Of a stretch of 64,000 nucleotides of DNA, positions 35,670-44,533 are shown piece after piece. The position numbers were made by a program, and so were the translations under genes. The DNA comes from Klebsiella quasivariicola (GTDB lineage: Bacteria > Pseudomonadota > Gammaproteobacteria > Enterobacterales > Enterobacteriaceae). Positions within the stretch are counted from its first letter, which is position 1; every line of letters begins with the position of its first letter. The notes under the pieces were generated by a model, which was not told the DNA's origin, ran no database searches, and saw only the letters and a program-made list of their open reading frames with translations. Where the stretch lies: positions 1,922,001 to 1,986,000 of the forward strand of contig NZ_CP022823.1 of assembly GCF_002269255.1 (NCBI RefSeq), read 5' to 3'.

Positions 35670-36587
35670 ATGAACTTAAGACGACTGAAATATTTTGTGA
35701 AAATCGTCGATATCGGCAGTCTGACCCAGGCCGCTGAAGTCTTGCACATCGCCCAACCGGCCCTCAGCCAGCAGGTCGCGACCCTGGAAGGTGAAATGGA
35801 CCAGCAGTTGCTGATACGCACCAAGCGAGGGGTCACGCCAACGGAAGCCGGTAAAATTCTCTATACCCATGCGCGGACCATTTTGCGCCAGTGCGAGCAG
35901 GCGCAGCTGGCGGTTAATAACGTCGGCCAGACGCTGCGTGGTCAGGTCTCGATTGGCCTGGCGCCGGGTACTGCAGCTTCCGCGATTACCATGCCGTTGC
36001 TGCAGACGGTGCGTAATGAGCTGCCTGAGGTGATGGTCTATCTGCAGGAGAGCAGTGGCACCGCGCTGAATGACAAACTGCTGGCGGGCCAGCTGGATAT
36101 GGCGGTGCTGTATGAGCGTTCACCGGTGGCCGGCATCGTCAGTCAGCCGCTGCTGAAAGAGGACCTCTATCTGGTGGGTACCCGCGACTGCCCGGGACAG
36201 AGCGTGGATCTCACGGCGGTGGCGGAGATGAACCTGTTCCTGCCGCGGGATTACAGCGCGGTACGGGCGCGGGTCACCGAGGCGTTCACCCTGCGTCGTC
36301 TGTCGGCGAAAATTATCGGCGAGATCGAATCCATTACCACCCTGACCGCGGCTATCGCCAGCGGCATGGGGGCGACGGTCCTGCCGGAATCCGCTGCCCG
36401 CTCCCTGTGCGGCGCGGCAAACGGCTGGATGGCGCGGATTAGCACGCCGTCGATGAGCCTGTCGCTGTCGCTGAATATGTCGGCACGCGGTAGTCTGTCG
36501 CCGCAGGCGCAGGCGGTGAAAGAGATCCTGCTGTCTCTGGTGAGCCGCCCGTCGCTGGAGAACCGTGAACTGCAGCTGGTTAGTTAG
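35670..36587 (+). CDS. nac: Nitrogen assimilation control protein
   Basis: A 305-residue LysR-family regulator, the exact Nac length. It starts MNLRRLKYFVKIVDIGSLTQAAEVLHIAQPALSQQVATLEGE, with the helix-turn-helix at about residues 18-55. Under nitrogen limitation Nac couples sigma-70 operons (hut, put, ure and others) to the Ntr system and represses gdhA and itself. ATG 35670 follows an AGGAGG site; longer in-frame extensions would run into the sigma-54 promoter. cbl lies directly downstream, as in E. coli. Confidence 0.97.
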   Translation: MNLRRLKYFVKIVDIGSLTQAAEVLHIAQPALSQQVATLEGEMDQQLLIRTKRGVTPTEAGKILYTHARTILRQCEQAQLAVNNVGQTLRGQVSIGLAPGTAASAITMPLLQTVRNELPEVMVYLQESSGTALNDKLLAGQLDMAVLYERSPVAGIVSQPLLKEDLYLVGTRDCPGQSVDLTAVAEMNLFLPRDYSAVRARVTEAFTLRRLSAKIIGEIESITTLTAAIASGMGATVLPESAARSLCGAANGWMARISTPSMSLSLSLNMSARGSLSPQAQAVKEILLSLVSRPSLENRELQLVS

Positions 36588-36693
36588 GCTATATTCTCTT
36601 AAGGAATAAGTTGCTGGTTTTTATTATTTGTTACCTGGGACAACAGACTTTAACAATAGCAGATACGTTAAGTCCATTGGCCCGGAGGAAAGG

Positions 36694-37644
36694 GTGAACT
36701 TCCAGCAACTGAAAATTATCCGTGAGGCGGCCCGTCAGGATTACAACCTGACGGAAGTCGCGAATATGCTCTATACCTCGCAGTCAGGCGTCAGTCGCCA
36801 TATCCGGGAACTGGAAGAGGAGCTGGGGATTGAGATCTTTATCCGCCGCGGTAAGCGCCTGTTAGGCATGACCGAGCCGGGTAAAGCGCTATTATCGATT
36901 GCCGAGCGGATCCTCAATGAAGCCAGCAACGTCCGGCGGCTGGCGGATCTCTTTACGAATGATGCCTCCGGCGTTTTAACCATCGCCACCACCCATACCC
37001 AGGCGCGCTATAGCCTGCCGCCGGTGATTAAAGCCTTCCGTGAGCTGTTCTCTGATGTCCGCGTCGAACTGGTGCAGGGCACCCCGCAGGAAATCGAAGC
37101 GCTGCTGCATAACGGCGGGGCGGATATTGGCATCGCCAGCGAGCGCCTGAGCAACGATCCGACGCTGGCGGCTTTCCCCTGGTTCCGCTGGCATCACAGC
37201 CTGCTGGTGCCGAAGGATCACCCCCTGACCCAGGTTTCTCCCCTGACGCTGGAGGCGATTGCCCGCTGGCCGTTAATCACCTATCGGCAGGGGATCACTG
37301 GCCGTTCGCGTATCGATGAAGCTTTCAACCGCAAAGGGCTGATGCCGGATATCGTGCTGAGCGCGCAGGATTCCGATGTTATCAAGACCTATGTTGAGCT
37401 GGGGCTGGGGGTCGGGTTGGTCGCTGAGCAGTCCGGGGATGCCCGGGAAGCCGATACTTTTACGCGCCTCGATACCCGCCATCTGTTCGATGCCAATACC
37501 GTGTGGCTGGGCTTAAAGCGGGGCCAGCTCCAGCGCAATTACGTCTGGCGCTTTATCGAACTGTGCAATGCCGGACTGTCGCTTGATGAGATCAAGCGCC
37601 AGGCGATGGAGCCGGAAGAGGCTGCTATCGACTATCAGATTTAA
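36694..37644 (+). CDS. cbl: LysR-type sulfur-assimilation regulator Cbl
   Basis: A 316-residue CysB-like LysR activator of sulfate-starvation genes such as those for taurine and alkanesulfonate use. The GTG at 36694 gives the product MNFQQLKIIREAARQDYNLTEVANMLYTSQ with the same length as E. coli Cbl and has a GGAGGAAAGG ribosome region; an earlier in-frame start at 36628 is unlikely. The effector domain (residues about 90-300) contains the ITYRQGITGRSRID segment shared with CysB. Gene order nac-cbl-ldtA matches E. coli. Confidence 0.95.
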   Translation: MNFQQLKIIREAARQDYNLTEVANMLYTSQSGVSRHIRELEEELGIEIFIRRGKRLLGMTEPGKALLSIAERILNEASNVRRLADLFTNDASGVLTIATTHTQARYSLPPVIKAFRELFSDVRVELVQGTPQEIEALLHNGGADIGIASERLSNDPTLAAFPWFRWHHSLLVPKDHPLTQVSPLTLEAIARWPLITYRQGITGRSRIDEAFNRKGLMPDIVLSAQDSDVIKTYVELGLGVGLVAEQSGDAREADTFTRLDTRHLFDANTVWLGLKRGQLQRNYVWRFIELCNAGLSLDEIKRQAMEPEEAAIDYQI

Positions 37645-37722
37645 GCCATGGCGGGTTAACGCGTCGGGTAGAGAAAATACCGCTATAATTCACACACGAG
37701 AGTCGCGACTGAGGAAGGGAAA

Positions 37723-38664
37723 ATGACGATGCGGCGTGTGAAATTACTCTGTTCGGCGCTGATGCTGCTCGCCAGCCATAGCGCACTGGCCGTCAGCTAT
37801 CCGCTGCCGCCGGAGGGAAGCCGTCTGGTAGGCAGCACATTTACCATCGCCGTTCCGGAGAACAACACCCAACCGCTGGAAAGTTTTGCTGCCCAGTACG
37901 GCCAGGGGTTGAGCAATATGCTGGAAGCTAACCCCGGCGTTGATGTATATCTGCCGCATTCCGGTTCAACACTAACCATCCCCCAGCAGTTGATCCTGCC
38001 CGACACGGTGCGCGAAGGGATCGTCATCAACGTCGCGGAAATGCGCCTCTATTATTACCCGCCAATGGGTAATAGCGTCGAAGTCCTGCCAATCGGCATC
38101 GGTCAGGCGGGGCGTGAAACGCCGCGTAACTGGGTGACGGCGGTAGAGCGCAAGCAGGAGGGACCGACCTGGGTTCCGACCGCCAATACCCGGCGCGAGT
38201 ATGCGAAAGAGGGCAAAACCCTGCCGGCGCTGGTGCCGCCCGGGCCTGATAATCCGATGGGGCTGTATGCGATCTACATTGGCAGGCTGTACGCCATCCA
38301 CGGCACCAACGCTAACTTTGGCATTGGGCTGCGCGTCAGCCAGGGGTGCATTCGCCTGCGCAATGACGATATTAAATTCCTGTTTGATAATGTGCCGGTC
38401 GGGACGCGCGTCCAGCTAATCGATCAGCCGGTGAAGTACACCGTGGAGCCGGACGGCAGCCATTGGCTGGAGGTGCACGAGCCGCTGTCGCGCAACCGGG
38501 CGGAATTTGAATCTGACAGAAAGGTCCCCTTACCGATGACGTCGTCGCTGCGCGAGTTTACTCAGGGGCCGGGAGTGAGTCCTTCGCAGGCCGAGCAAAC
38601 CCTGCAGCGCCGCTCCGGCATGCCGGTGAATATCAGCGCTGCAGCGGTGCAGGGGAGTTTGTAG
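37723..38664 (+). CDS. ldtA: L,D-transpeptidase LdtA (ErfK)
   Basis: A 313-residue periplasmic enzyme. A signal peptide ends near SALA (residue 23), a LysM-like segment follows (SRLVGSTFTIAV...LPHSGSTLTIP), and the YkuD catalytic domain spans about residues 95-230. The catalytic motif is HGTNANFGIGLRVSQGCIRLRNDD with Cys209. In E. coli LdtA anchors Braun's lipoprotein to peptidoglycan. Start ATG 37723 follows a GAGGAAGGG site. It is the last core gene before the accessory operon. Confidence 0.94.
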   Translation: MTMRRVKLLCSALMLLASHSALAVSYPLPPEGSRLVGSTFTIAVPENNTQPLESFAAQYGQGLSNMLEANPGVDVYLPHSGSTLTIPQQLILPDTVREGIVINVAEMRLYYYPPMGNSVEVLPIGIGQAGRETPRNWVTAVERKQEGPTWVPTANTRREYAKEGKTLPALVPPGPDNPMGLYAIYIGRLYAIHGTNANFGIGLRVSQGCIRLRNDDIKFLFDNVPVGTRVQLIDQPVKYTVEPDGSHWLEVHEPLSRNRAEFESDRKVPLPMTSSLREFTQGPGVSPSQAEQTLQRRSGMPVNISAAAVQGSL

Positions 38665-38711
38665 GTCTCGAACGATGGCGGGCTGACCACCGTCTGCGGG
38701 ACGCCATCTGT

Positions 38712-39722
38712 TTAGTTCGCTTCCATAAAATCGGGTAACTCGGGGACAGGCAGCACGGAAAGCACTTTTAAACGCTGAAGCGTCCGGGATTGCGCGCGTT
38801 CAAGGTGATCTTTCAGGCAGGCGGCCGCCAGCGCCCAGTTTCCTTTCAGCAACATGTCATACACCAGAGCGTGTTCTTCCAGCGTGGCGGTTTCTACCGG
38901 AATGGCCAGTAAATCATAGAAGATACGCGTGATGATGAAAGGGGACTGATGCTGGCGCAGGATCTGCATCATCAGCTTATTACCTGCCGGTTCGAGGCAG
39001 CGGATGTGAAGATCTTCTTCCAGTAACTCCAGTTCCGCGGCGGTCAATTGTCGACCTTTATAACCCTGCGTCTTTTGCAGCATAGACGCCAGCCACGCCG
39101 ATGGAAGATGAGGGCCTGCCTTGCACAGCGCTGCGGGTTCAAGGCTGGCGCGGATCTCGAAGTGATCGGCGATTTCGCGCGCGGTAAGCGGGCCGGTCAA
39201 CCACTGTGAGTAAGGTTCTTTTTCTACCAGTCCCTTGTCGCGCAAACGCATCAGACTTTCACGGATCACCGAGCGGCTAACATTATAATATTGTGCCGCT
39301 TTTTGCTCATTTACCGAGTAACAGCCAAATACCATCGCTGTTGAGAGTACAACCTGCAGGTTTTCCAGCACCTTTTCACCACTGGTACGGGTATCCACCA
39401 GGGGCTGCTGCTCGTCAAGGCCGAAGAGCTCCCTGGTCAGGGCAAGGCGCAATGGCTCGACCTCTTCGTCAGGCTGCGCCACGATAAAACCACGCCCCTC
39501 GAAGCGGGTAATTAACCCTTCTTCATGTAACAGACTGAGCGCCCGACGCACTGGCACCCGGCTGGTACCGAATAATTGTGCTAACGGACCTTCCAGAAGC
39601 ACCAGCCCCTTGGGCACTCGCTGGGCAACCAGAATATGACGTAAAAACTGACGAATAACTTCATAGCGCGCAGCGGCGGTGTCTTCCGTTGCCGCATGCG
39701 AAGGGTTTGTCTGCATGACCAT
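38712..39722 (-). CDS. GntR/FCD-type regulator with two winged helices
   Basis: A 336-residue protein with two GntR-like DNA-binding stretches: LAQLFGTSRVPVRRALSLLHEEGLI (about residues 45-80) and AAQYYNVSRSVIRESLMRLRDKGLV (about 140-170), followed by an FCD-type ligand domain (EIADHFEIRASLEPAALCKAG onward). Two recognition helices in one chain are uncommon for FadR-type proteins. It is divergent from the amidase operon across 320 bases containing NtrC/sigma-54-like sites and a repeated 12-mer, so it is the likely local regulator of that operon; the effector may be a pathway intermediate. Confidence 0.85.
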   Translation of the reverse strand: MVMQTNPSHAATEDTAAARYEVIRQFLRHILVAQRVPKGLVLLEGPLAQLFGTSRVPVRRALSLLHEEGLITRFEGRGFIVAQPDEEVEPLRLALTRELFGLDEQQPLVDTRTSGEKVLENLQVVLSTAMVFGCYSVNEQKAAQYYNVSRSVIRESLMRLRDKGLVEKEPYSQWLTGPLTAREIADHFEIRASLEPAALCKAGPHLPSAWLASMLQKTQGYKGRQLTAAELELLEEDLHIRCLEPAGNKLMMQILRQHQSPFIITRIFYDLLAIPVETATLEEHALVYDMLLKGNWALAAACLKDHLERAQSRTLQRLKVLSVLPVPELPDFMEAN

Positions 39723-39792
39723 ATGTTCGATCCTTACCTCATCAAACTTACCTTATCACATCCTGAGCAGTGTCATACCAACGCCCATCATT

Positions 39793-39809
39793 GGCACCGC
39801 GCTGGTGCA
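39793..39809 (+). promoter_or_regulatory. Candidate NtrC site upstream of the amidase operon
   Basis: GGCACC-GCGCT-GGTGCA matches the NtrC dyad at 11 of 12 arm positions with the right 5-bp spacer. It lies about 210 bases before the start expected from the sigma-54 promoter at 39983, a distance enhancers tolerate. Only one such site is seen. Confidence 0.65.
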
Positions 39810-39838
39810 GGCTGCCCATTAATGGATCATCACATACA

Positions 39839-39850
39839 ATATACATTTAA
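39839..39850 (+). repeat. Operator-like direct repeat, copy 1
   Basis: ATATACATTTAA occurs here and again at 40023-40034, the only two copies noticed in the window, one on each side of the sigma-54 promoter. This is a candidate binding site for the divergent GntR/FCD regulator. Confidence 0.5.
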
Positions 39851-39982
39851 AGCACTCGCTCATGACGTTCCCTTCTAACTGTTATTGCACTACTCCAGCC
39901 GCTTATATCTTCTTGAAAATACATAATTAAAACAAAATTAACACACAATGATCACATTTTAGACACTTTTATGTCATTGCTC

Positions 39983-39998
39983 TGGCACTTGTTTTGCT
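39983..39998 (+). promoter_or_regulatory. Sigma-54 promoter of the amidase operon
   Basis: TGGCACTTGTTTTGCT fits the consensus TGGCAC-N5-TTGCW at every conserved position, with GG and GC separated by exactly 10 bases. It lies 44 bases upstream of the amidase ATG, placing the transcription start near 40010. No competing strong sigma-70 promoter is obvious. Confidence 0.82.
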
Positions 39999-40022
39999 AT
40001 GTTTAAATGGATTTTTATTTAA

Positions 40023-40034
40023 ATATACATTTAA
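40023..40034 (+). repeat. Operator-like direct repeat, copy 2
   Basis: Second copy of ATATACATTTAA, between the predicted transcription start and the AAGGG ribosome site of the amidase gene. Binding here would block elongation or translation, whereas copy 1 lies between the NtrC-like site and the promoter. Confidence 0.5.
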
Positions 40035-40041
40035 GGGTGAT

Positions 40042-41448
40042 ATGAACGCGAATACGATTCGCCTGCAATTTCAGCAGGGGCAAATTGATGCCTGTGCCAT
40101 TGCCGCGCTGTTTGCCAGCGGCCAGCTGTCGCCACTTGCGTTTACGGAAGCCTGCCTGACGGCGGCAAAAGAGACCCAGGGGATTTTTATTACGCTGACT
40201 CCCGAACGCGCCCGTCAGGAGGCTGCCGCCTCGACGCAGCGCTGGCGTAAGGGCGCGCCGCTGAGCCCGCTGGACGGTATCCCGGTCTGCTGGAAAGATT
40301 TATTCGATATCACCGGGACCCGAACCACTGCAGGTTCCGCAACCCGTCTGGATGCGCCTCTCGCGACACACGATGCCGGAATGGTAGCGCGCCTGACGCA
40401 GGCGGGAATGGTGACTATCGGCAAAACCAATCTGAGTGAGTTTGCCTTTTCCGGCCTGGGTATTAACCCGACGTTTACCACCCCGGCATTACTGGCAACC
40501 GATGGCGAGGAACATGTTCCTGGCGGCTCTTCCAGTGGCGCGGCGCGAGCGGTTGCTCAAGGGGTGGCCTGTATTGCAATAGGAACGGACACCGCGGGTT
40601 CCGTGCGTATCCCTGCTGCGTTTAACGGAGCAGTCGGTTTTCGCGCCAGCCGTCACCGCTATGACGCGAGCGGAGTGTTTCCCCTGGCGGCGTCTCTCGA
40701 TACGCTCGGGCCTCTTTGTCGCAGCGTTCGCGATGCTTACGCCCTTGATGTCATTCTCTGTGGCGAGGAGACGACTTCGTCGCCGGTTCCACGGTTAATT
40801 GTCGATCCGGACATTCTCGACGCCGCTGATGCTAGCGTCCGTGACAACAGTGTCTCGTTGCTGTCCCGATTAGCGGCGTCAGGCGTTGTTGTTGAATATC
40901 GGTGCCTGCCAGCCTTTCATGAGGCACTTACCTGGATTGCTCACCATGGCTGGCCAGGGGCGATTGAAGCCTTTCAGTTACATGCCTCGCTGTTGGCATC
41001 ACCGGCAGCAACGGCGATGGATCCGTTCATTCGCCGCCGGCTGCTGGCCTCCGGCACGATTGATCCGGCGGTGCTCACCAGCTTTATGCGTCTACGTCCG
41101 GTCTGGCAGCAGGCACTGGCTGAAGAACTCAATGGCGCGATTTTGGTGACCCCGACGGTCGCGCATACCGCGCCGCGACTGGCGCCCTTGCAGGCGGATG
41201 CCGAGACATTTGCCCTCGCCAATAGCGCCACGCTGCGCTTAACCATGCCAGGTAGTTTACTGGATATGCCCGGTCTCGCGGTGCCAAGCGGTACGACGGC
41301 GAACGGCCTGTATACCAGTCTGCTTTTCTCTTCATCGAGCGGTGAAGATCGCTCGCTTTTAGGCGCTGCCTGTGCAGTAGCGCATCTGCTGGCGCCCTCC
41401 AAAGGTGATGGCGCCAATTCGTTATCCCTCAACTCAAAAGGAAAATAA
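40042..41448 (+). CDS. Amidase-signature amidohydrolase
   Basis: A 468-residue cytoplasmic amidase. The Ser-cisSer-Lys triad is visible: K85 in VCWKDLFD, the GGSSSGAARA loop (residues 161-170) and S187 in GTDTAGSVRIPA. It would release ammonia from a carboxamide. ATG 40042 lies just after the AAGGG site; an upstream in-frame start would overlap the promoter. It is the first gene of an operon with 2-32-base gaps whose next product resembles a cyclic-imide hydrolase, so the natural substrate may be the half-amide made by that enzyme. The pairing is inference. Confidence 0.88.
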   Translation: MNANTIRLQFQQGQIDACAIAALFASGQLSPLAFTEACLTAAKETQGIFITLTPERARQEAAASTQRWRKGAPLSPLDGIPVCWKDLFDITGTRTTAGSATRLDAPLATHDAGMVARLTQAGMVTIGKTNLSEFAFSGLGINPTFTTPALLATDGEEHVPGGSSSGAARAVAQGVACIAIGTDTAGSVRIPAAFNGAVGFRASRHRYDASGVFPLAASLDTLGPLCRSVRDAYALDVILCGEETTSSPVPRLIVDPDILDAADASVRDNSVSLLSRLAASGVVVEYRCLPAFHEALTWIAHHGWPGAIEAFQLHASLLASPAATAMDPFIRRRLLASGTIDPAVLTSFMRLRPVWQQALAEELNGAILVTPTVAHTAPRLAPLQADAETFALANSATLRLTMPGSLLDMPGLAVPSGTTANGLYTSLLFSSSSGEDRSLLGAACAVAHLLAPSKGDGANSLSLNSKGK

Positions 41449-41450
41449 AC

Positions 41451-42332
41451 ATGGCCAAAGAAATCCTTTGCGCATTTGGTGTGGACGTTGATGCCGTTGC
41501 CGGCTGGCTGGGGTCATACGGTGGCGAGGATTCACCAGATGATATCTCACGCGGCTTGTTTGCCGGGGAAGTGGGCGCGCCACGACTGCTGAAACTGTTC
41601 GCGGAGCAGCAATTACGTACGACGTGGTTTATTCCCGGGCATTCGATAGAGACCTTTCCGGAGCAGATGAAAGCGGTTGTGGAGGCAGGGCATGAGGTGG
41701 GGATCCATGGTTATAGCCATGAGAACCCGATTGCCATGACGCCGGCCCAGGAGGAAGCCGTGCTGGATCGTAGCATCGAACTGGTAACGCAGTTAGCCGG
41801 TAAACGCCCAACCGGGTATGTGGCGCCGTGGTGGGAATTTAGCAATGTGACTAACGAGCTGCTGTTAAAAAAGGGCATTAAATACGACCACAGTCTGATG
41901 CACAACGACTTCCATCCGTACTATGTCAGGGTAGGTGACAGCTGGACAAAAATCGACTACAGCAAGCATCCCGATGCGTGGATGAAACCATTGCAGCGCG
42001 GAGAGGAGACCGATCTGGTTGAAATTCCAGCCAACTGGTATCTCGACGATCTGCCACCGATGATGTTTATCAAAAAATCCCCTAATAGCCATGGCTTCGT
42101 CAACCCACGCCATCTGGAGGAGATGTGGCGCGACCAGTTCGACTGGGTCTATCGCGAAAATGATTACGCCGTCTTCACCATGACTATCCATCCCGATGTT
42201 TCCGGCCGTCCCCAGGTGTTGTTGATGCTTGAACGCCTGATTCAGTACATCCGTAGCCACGATGGCGTTCGCTTCGTGACCTTTGACGAAATTGCAGATG
42301 ATTTTAAAGCGCGCAAACCGCGCTCGGCATAA
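41451..42332 (+). CDS. Polysaccharide-deacetylase-fold hydrolase, cyclic-imide-hydrolase-like
   Basis: A 293-residue NodB-fold metal-dependent hydrolase without signal peptide. Visible: FGVDVDAVAGW with the metal/catalytic Asp near residues 10-12, HEVGIHGYSHENP with HGYSH metal ligands near residues 86-90, VAPWWEFSN, and a C-terminal FTMTIHPDVSGRP with the catalytic His. The cytoplasmic location and the SPDDISRGLFAGEVGAPRLL segment are typical of the imidase/PuuE branch (cyclic imides, allantoin-like rings) rather than of cell-wall deacetylases. It starts 2 bases after the amidase stop, implying translational coupling. Confidence 0.8.
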   Translation: MAKEILCAFGVDVDAVAGWLGSYGGEDSPDDISRGLFAGEVGAPRLLKLFAEQQLRTTWFIPGHSIETFPEQMKAVVEAGHEVGIHGYSHENPIAMTPAQEEAVLDRSIELVTQLAGKRPTGYVAPWWEFSNVTNELLLKKGIKYDHSLMHNDFHPYYVRVGDSWTKIDYSKHPDAWMKPLQRGEETDLVEIPANWYLDDLPPMMFIKKSPNSHGFVNPRHLEEMWRDQFDWVYRENDYAVFTMTIHPDVSGRPQVLLMLERLIQYIRSHDGVRFVTFDEIADDFKARKPRSA

Positions 42333-42364
42333 TGTCATTTACCCCCTGACAGAGGGATTACGCT

Positions 42365-43738
42365 ATGAGCATTTTTAACAAAACCTCCGTAAACGGCTGG
42401 CAGCCGCAGCAGTTAACCATCAAGGATGTGAAATTTGCCACCTGGATTGCCTTTTTTGCCTGGGTTTTCGCTGTCTATGATTTCATCCTTTTTGGCACGT
42501 TGCTGCCGGAAATTGGTCTCCATTTTGGCTGGAATGAGGTTGAGCAAGCGGAAATCGCCACCTGGGTGGCGGTAGGCGGCGCAGTGATCGCGCTGGCGAT
42601 TGGTCCGCTGGTCGATCGTCTGGGACGCCGGATGGGGATTGTCATTACCGTTGGCGGTGCCGCGTTGTGCTCATTACTGACCGCTGTGGGCGGCGCATGG
42701 GGCAAAGGTGCGCTGACGGCCATTCGCTCTGTCGCGGGGTTGGGATACGCGGAACAGACGGTGAACGCCACCTATTTATCGGAGCTGTATACCGCGCTCG
42801 ACGATCCGAAGCTCAACAAACGTAAAGGGTTTGTCTACAGTCTTGTGCAAGGTGGCTGGCCGGTCGGCGCGCTGGTTGCTTCAGCATTGACCGCCATTTT
42901 AATGCCCATCATCGGCTGGCAGGGCAGCTTCATTTTTGCGGCATTACCTTCACTGGTCATCGCTGTGCTGGCGCTAAAACTTAAAGAAACACCTCAGTTC
43001 CAGGTACAAAAGAAAATCCAACATTTGCGTGAACAAGGGCAGGTCGCCGAAGCCCGTCAGGTCGCTCAGGATTATCAGATTTCATGGGAAGAACATCACC
43101 GCGGTGGGATTGCCGCAGCGTTTCGTGGTCCATCACTGCGCGCCACCCTGGTACTGGGGGCGGCGGTCCTGATTAACTGGTTTGCCATTCAGATTTTTAG
43201 CGTGCTCGGAACGACGGTCATCACCAAAACCCATGATGTTTCTTTTAACAACTCATTGCTTATCTTAATCCTGTCCAACCTCGTGGGCTATTGCGGTTAC
43301 CTGGCTCACGGCTGGCTGGGCGACCGGATTGGGCGTCGTAACACTATCGCGGTCGGGTGGATGCTGGGCGGTGTGGCGTTTGCCGGCATGCTTTACTGTC
43401 CGGACAACTTTGCCACTATCGTCACGCTCTACAGTATTGGTCTGTTCTTCCTGATTGGTCCCTACGCCGCCGCGCTGTTTTTCATTAGCGAAAGCTTTCC
43501 TACCGCCATCCGTGCTACGGCAGGGGCGCTGATTGGCGCGATGGGACCGGTCGGGGCGATCATCGCCAGCGTTGGTACCACCGCGGTGTTAAGCCATGAA
43601 GGGCACTGGCAGGATGCTGCGCTGTGGTTTGGCGCCATACCCTGCTTTATCTCGGGTGGGGTGATGTGGCTGGCGCGTGGCGATGTCCAGCACGCGTCAG
43701 GGATGAACAAGACCGTTAATACGCAACCTCAGGCGTAA
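42365..43738 (+). CDS. MFS transporter of the amidase operon
   Basis: A 457-residue, 12-helix MFS carrier with GPLVDRLGRRMG (loop 2-3) and HGWLGDRIGRRNT (loop 8-9) signatures and a cytoplasmic central loop (residues about 205-245). It probably imports the operon's substrate, perhaps a cyclic imide or its half-amide; the specificity cannot be read from sequence. It is third in the operon, with an SDR gene 9 bases downstream. Confidence 0.87.
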   Translation: MSIFNKTSVNGWQPQQLTIKDVKFATWIAFFAWVFAVYDFILFGTLLPEIGLHFGWNEVEQAEIATWVAVGGAVIALAIGPLVDRLGRRMGIVITVGGAALCSLLTAVGGAWGKGALTAIRSVAGLGYAEQTVNATYLSELYTALDDPKLNKRKGFVYSLVQGGWPVGALVASALTAILMPIIGWQGSFIFAALPSLVIAVLALKLKETPQFQVQKKIQHLREQGQVAEARQVAQDYQISWEEHHRGGIAAAFRGPSLRATLVLGAAVLINWFAIQIFSVLGTTVITKTHDVSFNNSLLILILSNLVGYCGYLAHGWLGDRIGRRNTIAVGWMLGGVAFAGMLYCPDNFATIVTLYSIGLFFLIGPYAAALFFISESFPTAIRATAGALIGAMGPVGAIIASVGTTAVLSHEGHWQDAALWFGAIPCFISGGVMWLARGDVQHASGMNKTVNTQPQA

Positions 43739-43747
43739 GGAGCAACG

Positions 43748-44524
43748 ATGGAAACGACAAACATCAGTCAGCCAGTAGCGGCAATCAGTGGTGCGGCAAG
43801 CGGCATTGGTCTGGCGCTGGCCACCCTGTATGCCCGCCGCGGTGTGCGGGTGATCGCCGGTTACTACCCGGACGATCCGCATGACCCAACTGTCGCCGCT
43901 GCTCAGGTTGAGGAGGCTGGTGGCGATGCGCTCTGGCTGCCGCTGAACGTCGCCGATACGGCGTCGGTTGATACGTTTATAGCGCAAGGCGTCGCTCATT
44001 TTGGCCGCCTTGATTATGTTATCGCCAATGCCGGGATCTTACGCTGTGCCTCTATTGAAGAGATGAGCGACGAGCGCTGGAGCGAAATGCTTAACGTAGA
44101 CTTAACCGGCGTGATGCGGTGTTTCCGGGCGGCTTCGCCACGGCTGGTCAGCGGCGGAAGCCTGGTCGCGATCTCATCGATTGCCGGGGGCGTCTATGGC
44201 TGGCAGGAGCACGCGCACTACGCGGCGGCGAAAGCCGCGGTCCCCGGGCTCTGTCGCTCACTGGCCGTTGAGCTTGCACCACGAGGTATCCGCTGCAACG
44301 CCGTGATCCCCGGGTTGATTGAAACCCCACAGTCGCTGGATAAACAGAACTCACTGGGGCCGGAGGGGCTGGCAAAAGCAGCCAGATCGATTCCACTGGG
44401 GCGGGTTGGCTGTCCGGATGATATTGCTCGCGTAGTGGCTTTTCTCACCAGCGACGAAAGCCGCTATCTGACCGGGCAAAGCCTTATTGTTGACGGTGGT
44501 TTGACCGTCCGCTGGCCGGATTAA
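43748..44524 (+). CDS. Short-chain dehydrogenase/reductase 1
   Basis: A 258-residue classical SDR: coenzyme motif GAASGIG near residues 15-21, NAG near 96, catalytic Ser in ISSIAGGVYG and YxxxK as HYAAAKAA. The ending VDGGLTVRWPD is normal for the family. It follows the MFS gene by 9 bases and precedes a second SDR by 9 bases. Its alcohol or ketone substrate is unknown. Confidence 0.87.
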   Translation: METTNISQPVAAISGAASGIGLALATLYARRGVRVIAGYYPDDPHDPTVAAAQVEEAGGDALWLPLNVADTASVDTFIAQGVAHFGRLDYVIANAGILRCASIEEMSDERWSEMLNVDLTGVMRCFRAASPRLVSGGSLVAISSIAGGVYGWQEHAHYAAAKAAVPGLCRSLAVELAPRGIRCNAVIPGLIETPQSLDKQNSLGPEGLAKAARSIPLGRVGCPDDIARVVAFLTSDESRYLTGQSLIVDGGLTVRWPD

Positions 44525-44533
44525 GGAGCCACT

